A stretch of DNA of 64,000 nt from an uncultured Saprospiraceae bacterium (lineage in GTDB: Bacteria > Bacteroidota > Bacteroidia > Chitinophagales > Saprospiraceae). Below are positions 43,922 through 51,833 of the stretch, piece after piece. The stretch lies in assembly GCA_937951615.1 (NCBI GenBank), contig CALFBH010000085.1, positions 22,419-86,418 on the forward strand, in the 5' to 3' direction. Position numbers and translations under genes: made by a program. How positions within the stretch are numbered: the first letter of the stretch is position 1; each line of letters begins with the position of its first letter. The notes under the pieces were generated by a model. It searched no databases, was not told the origin of the DNA, and was given only the letters and a program-made list of their open reading frames with translations.

Positions 43922-44776
43922 ATGCTTAGACTTCTTAAATTTTCAACACTTGCAATTTTAATCCTGAATCTTTTTAGCTGCACTTCTTCCGACCGCAGCA
44001 ATGTCAATGTGAACATCAATATTGCAGACAATGCACCTTCTGCTTCCGAAGGTTTTGATTTGGAACAATTTCACCGACTACTCATCGAAGAAGGCGAAAA
44101 TGAAAACCAATGGGACGCCAAGTTTTTATCCGAACTTGTAAACAGAGAAGATATTAACAACCTCGACCTGAATCAAAATGGATTTGTAGATACCATTCTT
44201 ATCGAGCCTTTTGGCGGAAGCGATAATCCAGGATTCCAACTATACACCAAAGTAGTAGATAATGTTGGCATGGAAAACGATGAAGAGCAGACGATATGCA
44301 CCGTCGTTATAGAAAAAACTGGCGATACAGGCAGCCTCACGGTCAGCGGAAATGAGCAAATATATGGTACACAACACCATTACCACAGCAGCGGAATGGG
44401 CAACTTTTTTCTAATGTACTGGCTACTATCGCCACGCTATAATGCAGGAAGAGGCTTCGCAGGAAATACTGCCCACACCCAGCGTAAAACCGCCAGCACA
44501 AGTGCCTACAAATCAAAAATGGCTAGTCGAAACGCAGCACATACGGGCACAAAAGCCCCGACAGCACAGCGTCCAAGCACCGTCAAACAAACAGCCGCGA
44601 AACAAAAAACAGCAGCCAAAGGCGTCAAATCAAAACTGAGTAACCCAACCAGCTCGCAACGCTCTTTTCAGGCACAATCCAAGGCAAAAAGCAAGGCCGC
44701 ATCTGGCTTTAAAAAATCAACAGGCACCACCAACCGAACTTCTGGCGGACGCTCAGGCGGCTTTGGAGGAAAATAG
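43922..44776 (+). CDS. Lipoprotein with basic low-complexity C-terminus
   Basis: 284 residues. The lipobox LFSC gives a lipid anchor. Residues 25-165 form an acidic domain with DLEQFHRLLIEEGENENQWD and LNQNGFVDTILIEPFGG, the latter recalling a calcium-binding EF-like loop (DLNQNGFVDTI). From about 170 on it is rich in Ala, Lys, Ser, Thr and Arg (KTAAKGVKSKLSNPTSSQRS) and ends GGRSGGFGGK. Function unknown. A TATCTTCG -7-like box lies at about 43671. The next gene probably follows in the same direction after a repeat. Confidence 0.72.
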   Translation: MLRLLKFSTLAILILNLFSCTSSDRSNVNVNINIADNAPSASEGFDLEQFHRLLIEEGENENQWDAKFLSELVNREDINNLDLNQNGFVDTILIEPFGGSDNPGFQLYTKVVDNVGMENDEEQTICTVVIEKTGDTGSLTVSGNEQIYGTQHHYHSSGMGNFFLMYWLLSPRYNAGRGFAGNTAHTQRKTASTSAYKSKMASRNAAHTGTKAPTAQRPSTVKQTAAKQKTAAKGVKSKLSNPTSSQRSFQAQSKAKSKAASGFKKSTGTTNRTSGGRSGGFGGK

Positions 44777-44783
44777 AGCAATT

Positions 44784-44903
44784 CAGTCGCAGTTTCAGTT
44801 TCAGTGGCAGTAGCAATATTAATTTTTAATCGCCTTCGGCGAGTGTCGCAAAGCGATCTCATTTTTAATTGAAACTGCTACTGCCACTGATATTGCCACT
44901 GAG
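44784..44903. repeat. Inverted repeat of CAGTGGCAGTAGCA words
   Basis: CAGTGGCAGTAGCAATATT at the left is mirrored by TTGAAACTGCTACTGCCACT at the right, with an inner CGCCTTCGGCG hairpin. Related words occur at 237-256, 51795-51825 and 55926-55980. It separates two unknown genes. Confidence 0.8.
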
Positions 44904-44917
44904 AACGGACAATTGAA

Positions 44918-45850
44918 ATGAAAAAAAAAGACAATAAAGTAGGCCAGCCAACGCCTGAAAAGTGGAAATTGAATGCGGAGCAGAAGCTCAGTTATCAGGC
45001 ATTATACGTGCTTTACCTTATGGTAGAAGACAAGGTCGTCTTTCCCAATTTCCTGAGTGGTAAGCTCAAATACGCACAGGATGCCATTGATTTTCTGGAA
45101 AAGAAAAAACTCATCACACAGTCGGAAAAAATAAAAGAAGGCAAAAAAGTCCTCGGCGTAAAAGTCGAAAAATCCGACGTCAAGTGGATATACGAACCCA
45201 CAAAAGCAGCCCGACAAATTGTAGAGCGATACCGTCAGCAATACTGGGGCTTTTTGAGTTTCTACGATGTCTATGGACATGTAGATCCGGCAACGGGCGA
45301 GTTTGCGTTTAGCTTATTTCGACAAATTTTGCTGAAAGACGGCGGAAAAAAAGCCTGGAAAGCCTACAAAAAACACCCTCGCTGGATGGATTATCGCGTC
45401 CCGGTAGCCGTGTATAAAGGACTTGACCCAAGAGAGTATGTCTTTTTCTCCTTTATGGAAGAAGGACGTTTTATCCCAACAGAAAAGGACACCGATCATC
45501 AATGGGCAGAAAACCTGTTTATGGAGGAAATTTGGGAGGAACTATATACTGTACTCAAGTCTGCGCCCAAATGGGAAGACCAAGGAGACGAGGAAGTTCC
45601 ATCTGCTGAGATCATGGAAAATATCATTATGGCAGGCGCGAAAGTGCTAAAAAAACAGCAGAAAAAACTGAGGAAATACATCAAAAAACAGGATGACATC
45701 ATTGGTTTAGAAGATGAACTGGAATTTGCCAATGGCGACCACCAGTCAGACTACGAAGATTATTATGATGACCCAATTTATTATCAAGGGAACCATCATT
45801 ATACGCCACTTTCTGATCCGCTGTTTTGGGTTACTGCGGCTATTATTTGA
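44918..45850 (+). CDS. Unrecognised charged cytoplasmic protein
   Basis: 310 residues, no signal peptide or membrane helix. The N-terminal half is basic and helical (SYQALYVLYLMVEDKVVFPN, YAQDAIDFLEKKKLITQ), winged-helix-like in appearance; the middle has VERYRQQYWGFLSFYDVYGHVDPATGEFAF; the tail is acidic (DELEFANGDHQSDYEDYYDD). No family recognised. Same strand as the lipoprotein upstream. Confidence 0.68.
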   Translation: MKKKDNKVGQPTPEKWKLNAEQKLSYQALYVLYLMVEDKVVFPNFLSGKLKYAQDAIDFLEKKKLITQSEKIKEGKKVLGVKVEKSDVKWIYEPTKAARQIVERYRQQYWGFLSFYDVYGHVDPATGEFAFSLFRQILLKDGGKKAWKAYKKHPRWMDYRVPVAVYKGLDPREYVFFSFMEEGRFIPTEKDTDHQWAENLFMEEIWEELYTVLKSAPKWEDQGDEEVPSAEIMENIIMAGAKVLKKQQKKLRKYIKKQDDIIGLEDELEFANGDHQSDYEDYYDDPIYYQGNHHYTPLSDPLFWVTAAII

Positions 45851-46021
45851 TCTGTAGTCGATGCTTGTGTTTTGGGTTTATGGTTGTTTTGTAGGACAAT
45901 ATGCGTGTATAAACGAGTTACTTGCCATTAAAAATAAAATTTCAAACCTCTAAATCAAAAAATCTATACGAATTTTTACTTGAACGAAACTAATTATATG
46001 TAACTTATTGTTTAATAATTG

Positions 46022-47317
46022 ATGAACAAAACTGAATACAGAGAATATCTAGATAAAAATTATAGAAAAGAGGGTCTTAAAAAGCTATGTATTGATCAGA
46101 ATATCCTTACAGAAAACTTCAAGACTAAATCTGATTTGCTCGACTGTATAGTAGATAACTATAATCCCCAAAAATCGAAAAATGTAATTTTAAAAAATCG
46201 AAAAATGACTGTTTGGGCGATTATCAAAGTAATTGGAGTAATAATAGCAATTGTTGCTGGGAGCCTTACAATTAAAAAGGCAATTGAAAAACAATTTCAG
46301 CCCTTTGGTGTAGTAAAAGGATTACCAAATACCTTTTATGGTCCATTAGTTTCTTCCAATTTTGATAGAAACACAACAATAAATTTTAACGGTCAAATTA
46401 AACGACTTAAAGATGGTTTCTGTTTTAGCAACGATAATTCAAGCGAGTGTCAAATAGAAATTAAATCTCTAAAGCCTAACATTTTTGGCAAAGTTAAAAT
46501 TTCAATGTCTGCTATATTTTTTAATAATAAAGGAGAGATAAGTGGGCAAATCTCTAACAACAATTTCAATATTAATAAAGACTCTAAATTGAAATATAAA
46601 TATGATAAAAATGCTGTTGAAATATATGATGAAAAGGATAACACAATTTTTCAAATGGAATATAGTAGTTGGAAGAATGAAATAAAAGTATTTGGAATTT
46701 TTTATAATAAAAATGGAACTATAATTATTGCCAATAATCCATTTGGGTACGTGCTTGGAGGTTATACCTATATTTCTGAAGCTTCAGGATTCGAAGCAAT
46801 AGAGGCCAATTCTCTTAGACCTATTTTTAAGCACAACACAATAGAGCCGAAAGGCGAAAGAATTGTCTATAATTTTGACAAACTAATTGAATATTCAAAT
46901 AATGGGAATGCTCTAATTGTTTTAGATAAATCAATGAAAAGTGATCAAATACGAATAAATAAATTGATAGCTGGATTTAATGAAAAATTGGTTTCAAATG
47001 GAGTTTTAATAAGAAGTCATATAATTGATTACAATGAAAAACTGGGAGAGGGAAAAGAAAGAATTCAACAAAATTTACTATTTCTCGGAAATAGATGGGC
47101 AAACCATTACGAATATATTCTTTCACTTACAAAAGAATCTGATACTAACTACTTACTTATGATTGCTTTGTGTTCTAAGAAGCAAATTGTTTATGCATAT
47201 AGTGAAAGTTTGGATCTCCAATTTATTTACGATGGTACAATAACACCAAATGCTTTGAACGGAATATTTGAAATCTTGAATGTAAATTTGCCTAAATTGC
47301 AATCAAACGGCAAGTAA
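46022..47317 (+). CDS. Unrecognised membrane-anchored protein, AT-rich cassette-like gene
   Basis: 431 residues from the second of two adjacent ATG codons. Residues 1-50 are a charged helical domain (EYREYLDKNYRKEGLKKLCI), a single membrane helix follows at about 65-85 (MTVWAIIKVIGVIIAIVAGS), and the remaining ~340 residues are Asn/Lys/Ile-rich beta and alpha structure, with a C-terminal globular part (GERIVYNFDKLIEYSNNGNA ... ERIQQNLLFLGNRWANHYEY). Base composition is more AT-rich than the neighbours. The stop codon overlaps the start of an attC-like stem-loop. No family recognised. Confidence 0.68.
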   Translation: MNKTEYREYLDKNYRKEGLKKLCIDQNILTENFKTKSDLLDCIVDNYNPQKSKNVILKNRKMTVWAIIKVIGVIIAIVAGSLTIKKAIEKQFQPFGVVKGLPNTFYGPLVSSNFDRNTTINFNGQIKRLKDGFCFSNDNSSECQIEIKSLKPNIFGKVKISMSAIFFNNKGEISGQISNNNFNINKDSKLKYKYDKNAVEIYDEKDNTIFQMEYSSWKNEIKVFGIFYNKNGTIIIANNPFGYVLGGYTYISEASGFEAIEANSLRPIFKHNTIEPKGERIVYNFDKLIEYSNNGNALIVLDKSMKSDQIRINKLIAGFNEKLVSNGVLIRSHIIDYNEKLGEGKERIQQNLLFLGNRWANHYEYILSLTKESDTNYLLMIALCSKKQIVYAYSESLDLQFIYDGTITPNALNGIFEILNVNLPKLQSNGK

Positions 47318-47379
47318 CAGCGAGTACCTGAGCATGCTTCACTACCGTTCGCACGTCAGGTACTTGCAAAACGTTCTCT
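47312..47379 (+). repeat. attC-like stem-loop 1
   Basis: AAC (47316-47318), arm GCGAGTACCTGA (47320-47331), 24-base apical part, arm TCAGGTACTTGC (47356-47367; one G-T pair), then AAAACGTT (GTT at 47373-47375). The AAC/GTT borders and arm layout resemble integron attC sites, but the full RYYYAAC and GTTRRRY boxes are not met. Closely similar to the structure at 48206-48273. Confidence 0.5.
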
Positions 47380-47488
47380 TTCACCAAAAAAACAAATGCC
47401 ATTTTTGAGAATTCGAGTCAAAACCAATATCTCGTTTTTCAATTTCGACGGACAAATAAAAATTATTTCTTGGCATCACTAAATTAAA

Positions 47489-47677
47489 ATGAACATAAAA
47501 GAAATAAAATATGAATTACAAAATCTCATTTCGGGAAAGAGCGGCGCAAGCTATGATGCACTTATCCAAACAGTCACCAGTCACCTTAGAAGCGGCAAAA
47601 GAACAGGTCCGATGGCTGAAGAAAAACACCAAAACAAAGCACAAGAAACAAAGGAATTGATTGAAATAGCAAAATGA
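47489..47677 (+). CDS. Small unrecognised protein, first of a coupled pair
   Basis: 62 residues (MNIKEIKYELQNLISGKSGA, then SYDALIQTVTSHLRSGKRTG and a charged tail). Its stop TGA overlaps the next start in an ATGA, implying translational coupling. It may be a truncated N-terminus of a larger family or an antitoxin-sized partner; I do not recognise it. It lies between the two attC-like structures. Confidence 0.55.
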   Translation: MNIKEIKYELQNLISGKSGASYDALIQTVTSHLRSGKRTGPMAEEKHQNKAQETKELIEIAK

Positions 47678-48165
47678 GTAATAGAATTTCAGAGGACGAG
47701 TTTCTTACGAAAGGGTATGAAATTCTTGATAGCGAAAAAGAACTAATGATTTTTGTACGTTATCCATATCAAGCTGGAAGTAGTGCTTATATTTTAATGG
47801 ATTCTAAGACTATTTTTTCAAAATTTGTGAAAGATTGTAATACTGGTGATTCAGTGGCAATAATTCATTCGTTTGAAAAAGTGAAAAAGGGAAAGGTTAA
47901 CGATTCATTCATTCAAGAAACTATTCTAGAAATTGAAAAATATGATTTTAAGAATTGGGTTTTAGCTTGGTTGGTGGTCGATCTTCAAGAAATTAGAAAA
48001 ACTCATTATTACGAATTAGATTATATTGGTGACAGAGAAGAGTTAATGGAAGTCCTAGAAGAATTGAGAGGAAGAGAGGTTCAAATAGTAAAGGAACCTG
48101 ATGGATTTGGTGAAGAACTAACTACACACATTTACAAAGGAGGATATCCATCAGGGGCATACTGA
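47674..48165 (+). CDS. Unrecognised 163-residue cytoplasmic protein, second of a coupled pair
   Basis: Begins at the ATGA overlap with the 62-residue gene. It is soluble and acidic with alternating strands and helices (ELMIFVRYPYQAGSSAYILM, SVAIIHSFEKVKKGKVNDSF, EVLEELRGREVQIVKEPDGF). No catalytic motif is evident. Position in a two-gene unit flanked by stem-loops fits a cassette cargo, as in toxin-antitoxin or immunity-like genes, but no functional evidence exists. Confidence 0.62.
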   Translation: MSNRISEDEFLTKGYEILDSEKELMIFVRYPYQAGSSAYILMDSKTIFSKFVKDCNTGDSVAIIHSFEKVKKGKVNDSFIQETILEIEKYDFKNWVLAWLVVDLQEIRKTHYYELDYIGDREELMEVLEELRGREVQIVKEPDGFGEELTTHIYKGGYPSGAY

Positions 48166-48205
48166 AATATTCCTAGATAGATGAATTGAAATATGAAAAA
48201 CACCA

Positions 48206-48273
48206 TACAACAAAAGTGCTTAACGGTCAGTACCCCTATTCGGTCGCACCGTCGTAAGCACGAAACGTTCGAC
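48206..48273 (+). repeat. attC-like stem-loop 2
   Basis: AAC (48209-48211), arm GTGCTTAACGGT (48216-48227), apical CAGTACCCCTATTCGGTCGC, arm ACCGT-CG-TAAGCAC (48248-48261, with an extra CG), then GAAACGTT (GTT at 48267-48269). The unpaired extra bases and the shared AAACGTTC border recall attC. The apical part resembles that of stem-loop 1 (TCGCAC then CGTC). Confidence 0.5.
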
Positions 48274-48283
48274 AAACATTAAG

Positions 48284-48787
48284 ATGAAGTACTTACCATT
48301 TGAAAATATAACATATAAGTCGAAGCTTGAGTCAGAGGAAATCTTAAAAAGGATAAGTGAGATTATCGAACCTAGAAAGATGTTTAGGACGATAAGGTTT
48401 TTTGAAAGTAATAATCATAAACCTTATGAAGGAACAATCACAGGAAACTCATTTAAAATAACTCGAATAATTGGTTATAGGAATTCATTTTTACCCAGAA
48501 TTAAAGGAATTGTTGAAAAGGACTTTAATGGGACGAACGTAAATGTCAAAATGAGGGTAAATACATTCGTAATTGTCTTTATGTTGATATGGCTTGGAGG
48601 GGTGGGAATTGGTTGTTTAGTTGCTTTGACCTTGATGTTTAATAATAAGCATTTTGAACCGATGACCTTGATACCTTTGGGGATGCTAATTTTCGGTTAT
48701 GCTTTAGTGACAGGTGGATTCAAATATGAAAGTGTAAAATCAAAGGAATATTTGGCTAAATTATTTGACGCTGAAATTGAAAAATAG
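48284..48787 (+). CDS. Unrecognised two-helix membrane protein
   Basis: 167 residues starting 14 bases after the attC-like stem-loop. N-terminal soluble part (KLESEEILKRISEIIEPRKM), then two adjacent membrane helices (about 98-120 and 124-145: FVIVFMLIWLGGVGIGCLVA and MTLIPLGMLIFGYALVTGG) and a short cytoplasmic tail. Fits the general pattern of small cassette membrane proteins. Family unknown. Confidence 0.62.
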   Translation: MKYLPFENITYKSKLESEEILKRISEIIEPRKMFRTIRFFESNNHKPYEGTITGNSFKITRIIGYRNSFLPRIKGIVEKDFNGTNVNVKMRVNTFVIVFMLIWLGGVGIGCLVALTLMFNNKHFEPMTLIPLGMLIFGYALVTGGFKYESVKSKEYLAKLFDAEIEK

Positions 48788-48822
48788 AAGGCTTTGCCAA
48801 CAAGACTAAAAAAAGTAAAAAA

Positions 48823-49114
48823 TTGAGTCAATTTGTCAATCTTAATCAGCTAAACACGAATCAACTACTAACTTATAATCAAGCCATTGCAAATGCTTTT
48901 CCAAAGATAATTAGTGAGTCTCCGATTATAAAAAAGTACTGGCAGAAGCTTGAAACTGTTTTTCCGGAATATCAACATTTCTTAATTTCGTCAGATTATG
49001 AATTAGTTGGTAAGGACGCATTTAAAAGGTGGTGCATTAGGACCAATTACAATCGATTTACGGAATGACTATGGTGAATATATAGAACCAAACATTTGGA
49101 TCAAATACAATTGA
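48823..49114 (+). pseudogene. Possibly frameshifted small gene
   Basis: A TTG-started frame gives SQFVNLNQLNTNQLLTYNQA and 60 more residues, then runs out of frame near an A-run at 49024-49027. The next frame continues with a protein-like end, GALGPITIDLRNDYGEYIEP and NIWIKYN, stop at 49112-49114. A one-base slip would join them into a ~97-residue protein. The joined product is unrecognised. Could be decay, a sequencing error, or two unrelated frames. Confidence 0.4.
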
Positions 49115-49183
49115 GTAAATTGTCATTCAAATTGAACGTCTATAGCAACAACATTACATCTCAATTTAAACTTAATTTTAAAC

Positions 49184-49756
49184 TTGAACTTAAACTTATT
49201 CCAAGACATTTCATACAAAAAACTGCAATTGGCGGTGAGCGACCAGCCCGTCCGTCTGGAGCAGTTGAGTATATTTCAGGAAAAACAAGGCTACTTTCCC
49301 GAATGGGGCATCCATGTTCATGCTGGAATTATTGGCACCAGTCACTTTGTGCAATTGAAGTATGACGATGGCACTTACTTTACAGAAATGTTTGCCTGTG
49401 ACCTGCGGGATGACAAGGAAGCAAATCCTTTATGCTTTCTACCCATAGAAAAATTAAGCGAGCCTCTACAGATCAATCGTCCGAGTATCCATTATCGCTT
49501 TACGCAAAAAAGAATCAGCTATACCGAAAGCGAAAAAGACATCACAAACTGGGCGCAACAAACACAAGCCAGCCAGCCATTTATCTTTTTAGAATATCAT
49601 TTTGAAATTGAAGCACAAGATGGTCCAGCTTCCAGAACGATTCTAGCCATTCGCAAAACCAAAGCAGGAATTCAGATCAAAACAGTACATGAATACCAGG
49701 AAGAAGACGCGATTATCGTCAGCGAAAGTTTCATTAATAATGTGTTGAAGTGTTGA
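49184..49756 (+). CDS. Unrecognised cytoplasmic protein, tentatively DUF2617-like
   Basis: Up to 190 residues; the first codons lie in an AACTTAAACTT intergenic word, so the start (TTG) is unsure. The body is beta-rich (YFPEWGIHVHAGIIGTSHFV, PSIHYRFTQKRISYTESEKD, TILAIRKTKAGIQIKTVHEY). In other bacteria DUF2617 genes sit beside membrane-type spermidine synthases, and the gene here is immediately upstream of one; the assignment rests on context more than on motif. Confidence 0.55.
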   Translation: MNLNLFQDISYKKLQLAVSDQPVRLEQLSIFQEKQGYFPEWGIHVHAGIIGTSHFVQLKYDDGTYFTEMFACDLRDDKEANPLCFLPIEKLSEPLQINRPSIHYRFTQKRISYTESEKDITNWAQQTQASQPFIFLEYHFEIEAQDGPASRTILAIRKTKAGIQIKTVHEYQEEDAIIVSESFINNVLKC

Positions 49757-49779
49757 TGTGCGCATGTGTTGATGTGATT

Positions 49780-49823
49780 TTGTTGATGTAGCGATAATTC
49801 ATGGATTATCGCTACATCAACAA
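49780..49823 (+). terminator. Perfect 19 bp hairpin between DUF2617-like gene and aminopropyltransferase
   Basis: TTGTTGATGTAGCGATAAT pairs perfectly with ATTATCGCTACATCAACAA around TCATGG, followed by an A-run. It is embedded in GTGTTGATGTGTTG / CAACACCTCAACACCTCAAC words. It may attenuate transcription between the two genes or mark the repeat family. Confidence 0.55.
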
Positions 49824-49874
49824 AAAACCGCAACACCTCAACACCTCAACACCTCAACACGCCAACACAATAAA

Positions 49875-51599
49875 ATGAAAAAACAATCACGCAGCGCAAG
49901 AATTGGCTTAACCCTGACTTCTTTTAGTTTGATTTGTAGTGGCTTGTGCTGCATTGTTGATGAATATATTCTAGCACAACTCAGCTCCAACATCCTCGGC
50001 AATCCTGCTCAGCAATGGCCCATTGTGATCGGCTTGATGCTTTTTGCGACGGGCGTGGGCGCGTGGATGGCGCAATTTGTAAAAGAAGAGCGTACCCTTC
50101 AGGCTTTTATTAGTATCGAATTGCTCTTGTCTTTTCTTGGTGGTTATTCGCCGTTGATTATCATGTGGGCTTACGCTTATACCTTTGCGCATTTCAAACT
50201 CGTCTTCTATTCCATTTCTTTTATCATTGGTTTGCTGATTGGTTTTGAACAGCCTTTAATTGCGACAATCAATAAGAAATTTGTTGGCTTTCGGAGCAAT
50301 ATTTCCATGACCATCAGCCTGGATGTATTGGGCGCAGCCATTGGTACATTTATCTGGATTAAATTTTTGATTGGTAAGGTTGAAATCTATCATGCTGCCT
50401 TTATGGTGACGCTGCTCAACCTAAGTGTCGCACTGCTGACTTATTATTTTCTGGTGCGGTATGGACCCGAAGAACTCAAAACTTCTCGTCGGACATTCAT
50501 CGGAATTGGATTGGCTGCGGTACTGGGTGTTTGTGGCTTATTTTTTTCTGCCGATTTGGCTGATGTTGCCGAACAGGAATTATACACAGGCAAGATCATT
50601 CACAAAGAAAGTACACCTTATCAGCGTGTCGTGATGACGGAGCATCCCAAAACTGGTGATGTGATGATGTACTTGAATGGCGGTTTGCAGTTTTGCAGCA
50701 AAGACGAAAATCGCTACCACGAAAACCTCGTTCATCCCAACCTCAAACTCAGAAGCCTTACAAATACAGCGTCAGCTCCTTTAGATATCTTGGTGCTTGG
50801 TGGTGGCGACGGCATGGCAGTCCGAGAAATCCGAAAATACAAGAATATTAAGAGCATTACACTAGTCGAGCTAGATCCGGCCATTACAGAACTAGCCACC
50901 CAACATCCCAAGCTTTTAGAACTGAATGATTCTTCGCTCATTGGTAGCAATATTCATATTTTGAAACCTGAATTGCCCGAGTCCGAAAAAGAAATTCCGA
51001 TCTATTCAGAGCTGAAACACCGCGATGCAGATGGCAATAAGCTCTATTATATCATGGACACCGTCAGCGTACTCCACGAGGATGCTTATACTTTTGTAGA
51101 ACAAATTGCCCAACAAGGGAAAAAATACGACGCGATTTTCATCGACTTTCCCGATCCACGCAATGAGTCGCTCGGTAAGTTGTATTCCAAATATTTCTTC
51201 ACCCGCATTCGCCTACTACTCAAATCGGGTGGATTTGTCAGTATTCAAGCCAGCAGCCCGGTACACGCCAATCATGCCTATATCTGCGTCGGCAAAACCA
51301 TGACTGCCGCCGGACTTGACGTGCTACCTTATCACGATAATATCCCAAGTTTCAACGAATGGGGATGGTACTTAGCCGCCCGACAGGAAGACCAATTCAA
51401 CCTCCATCTATTAGCTGAACGCCTCTACACATTGGAGCAATTTGACGTCCCAACAAGTTATCTCACCCCTAAGAAATTTTTCTCCAATACCATTTTCGGG
51501 AAAGACATTCTACTTAACGCAGAAGATATTGAAATCAGTACCCTCAGCAACCCCAGAGTCTATTATTATTATGTGCATTATGGCTGGAAAGTGTTGTAG
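49875..51599 (+). CDS. Membrane-type polyamine aminopropyltransferase (spermidine synthase-like)
   Basis: 574 residues. Residues 1-225 hold about seven membrane helices (for example ILGNPAQQWPIVIGLMLFAT, LSFLGGYSPLIIMWAYAYTF). The C-terminal catalytic domain (about 235-500) has the spermidine synthase core ILVLGGGDGMAVREI, ITLVELDPAITELA and DAIFIDFPDPRNESLGKLYS. The family transfers an aminopropyl group from decarboxylated SAM to putrescine-like acceptors. The membrane fusion form is known in many bacteria together with DUF350 or DUF2617 proteins. Confidence 0.9.
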   Translation: MKKQSRSARIGLTLTSFSLICSGLCCIVDEYILAQLSSNILGNPAQQWPIVIGLMLFATGVGAWMAQFVKEERTLQAFISIELLLSFLGGYSPLIIMWAYAYTFAHFKLVFYSISFIIGLLIGFEQPLIATINKKFVGFRSNISMTISLDVLGAAIGTFIWIKFLIGKVEIYHAAFMVTLLNLSVALLTYYFLVRYGPEELKTSRRTFIGIGLAAVLGVCGLFFSADLADVAEQELYTGKIIHKESTPYQRVVMTEHPKTGDVMMYLNGGLQFCSKDENRYHENLVHPNLKLRSLTNTASAPLDILVLGGGDGMAVREIRKYKNIKSITLVELDPAITELATQHPKLLELNDSSLIGSNIHILKPELPESEKEIPIYSELKHRDADGNKLYYIMDTVSVLHEDAYTFVEQIAQQGKKYDAIFIDFPDPRNESLGKLYSKYFFTRIRLLLKSGGFVSIQASSPVHANHAYICVGKTMTAAGLDVLPYHDNIPSFNEWGWYLAARQEDQFNLHLLAERLYTLEQFDVPTSYLTPKKFFSNTIFGKDILLNAEDIEISTLSNPRVYYYYVHYGWKVL

Positions 51600-51833
51600 A
51601 GATACAAAAATTCCAACGGGCAAAAAACAAATTCCAAAATGTGTTGATGTGTTGTGGTGTTGATGTGTTGATGTGGTTTGACAAGTAAAAACCTTAGTGA
51701 CCCTTCGTCACTTAGTGTTTCAAAAAAACGCCCCGATGCGCCACCCAGTAAATCCCCACATATCCCAAAAACTTGCACATACAAACATTTAAACTGATAT
51801 TGCAACTGCAACTGACGTTGCAAAAAACCAACA

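Noticed and set aside
46019..49114. Calling the two stem-loops true integron attC sites
   Set aside because: No integrase is in the window and the RYYYAAC and GTTRRRY boxes are only partly met, so they are listed as attC-like.
49780..49823. Classical terminator between the DUF2617-like gene and the aminopropyltransferase
   Set aside because: The hairpin is perfect but is followed by A residues, not T residues, on the coding strand, and is part of a repeat; kept only as a weak call.
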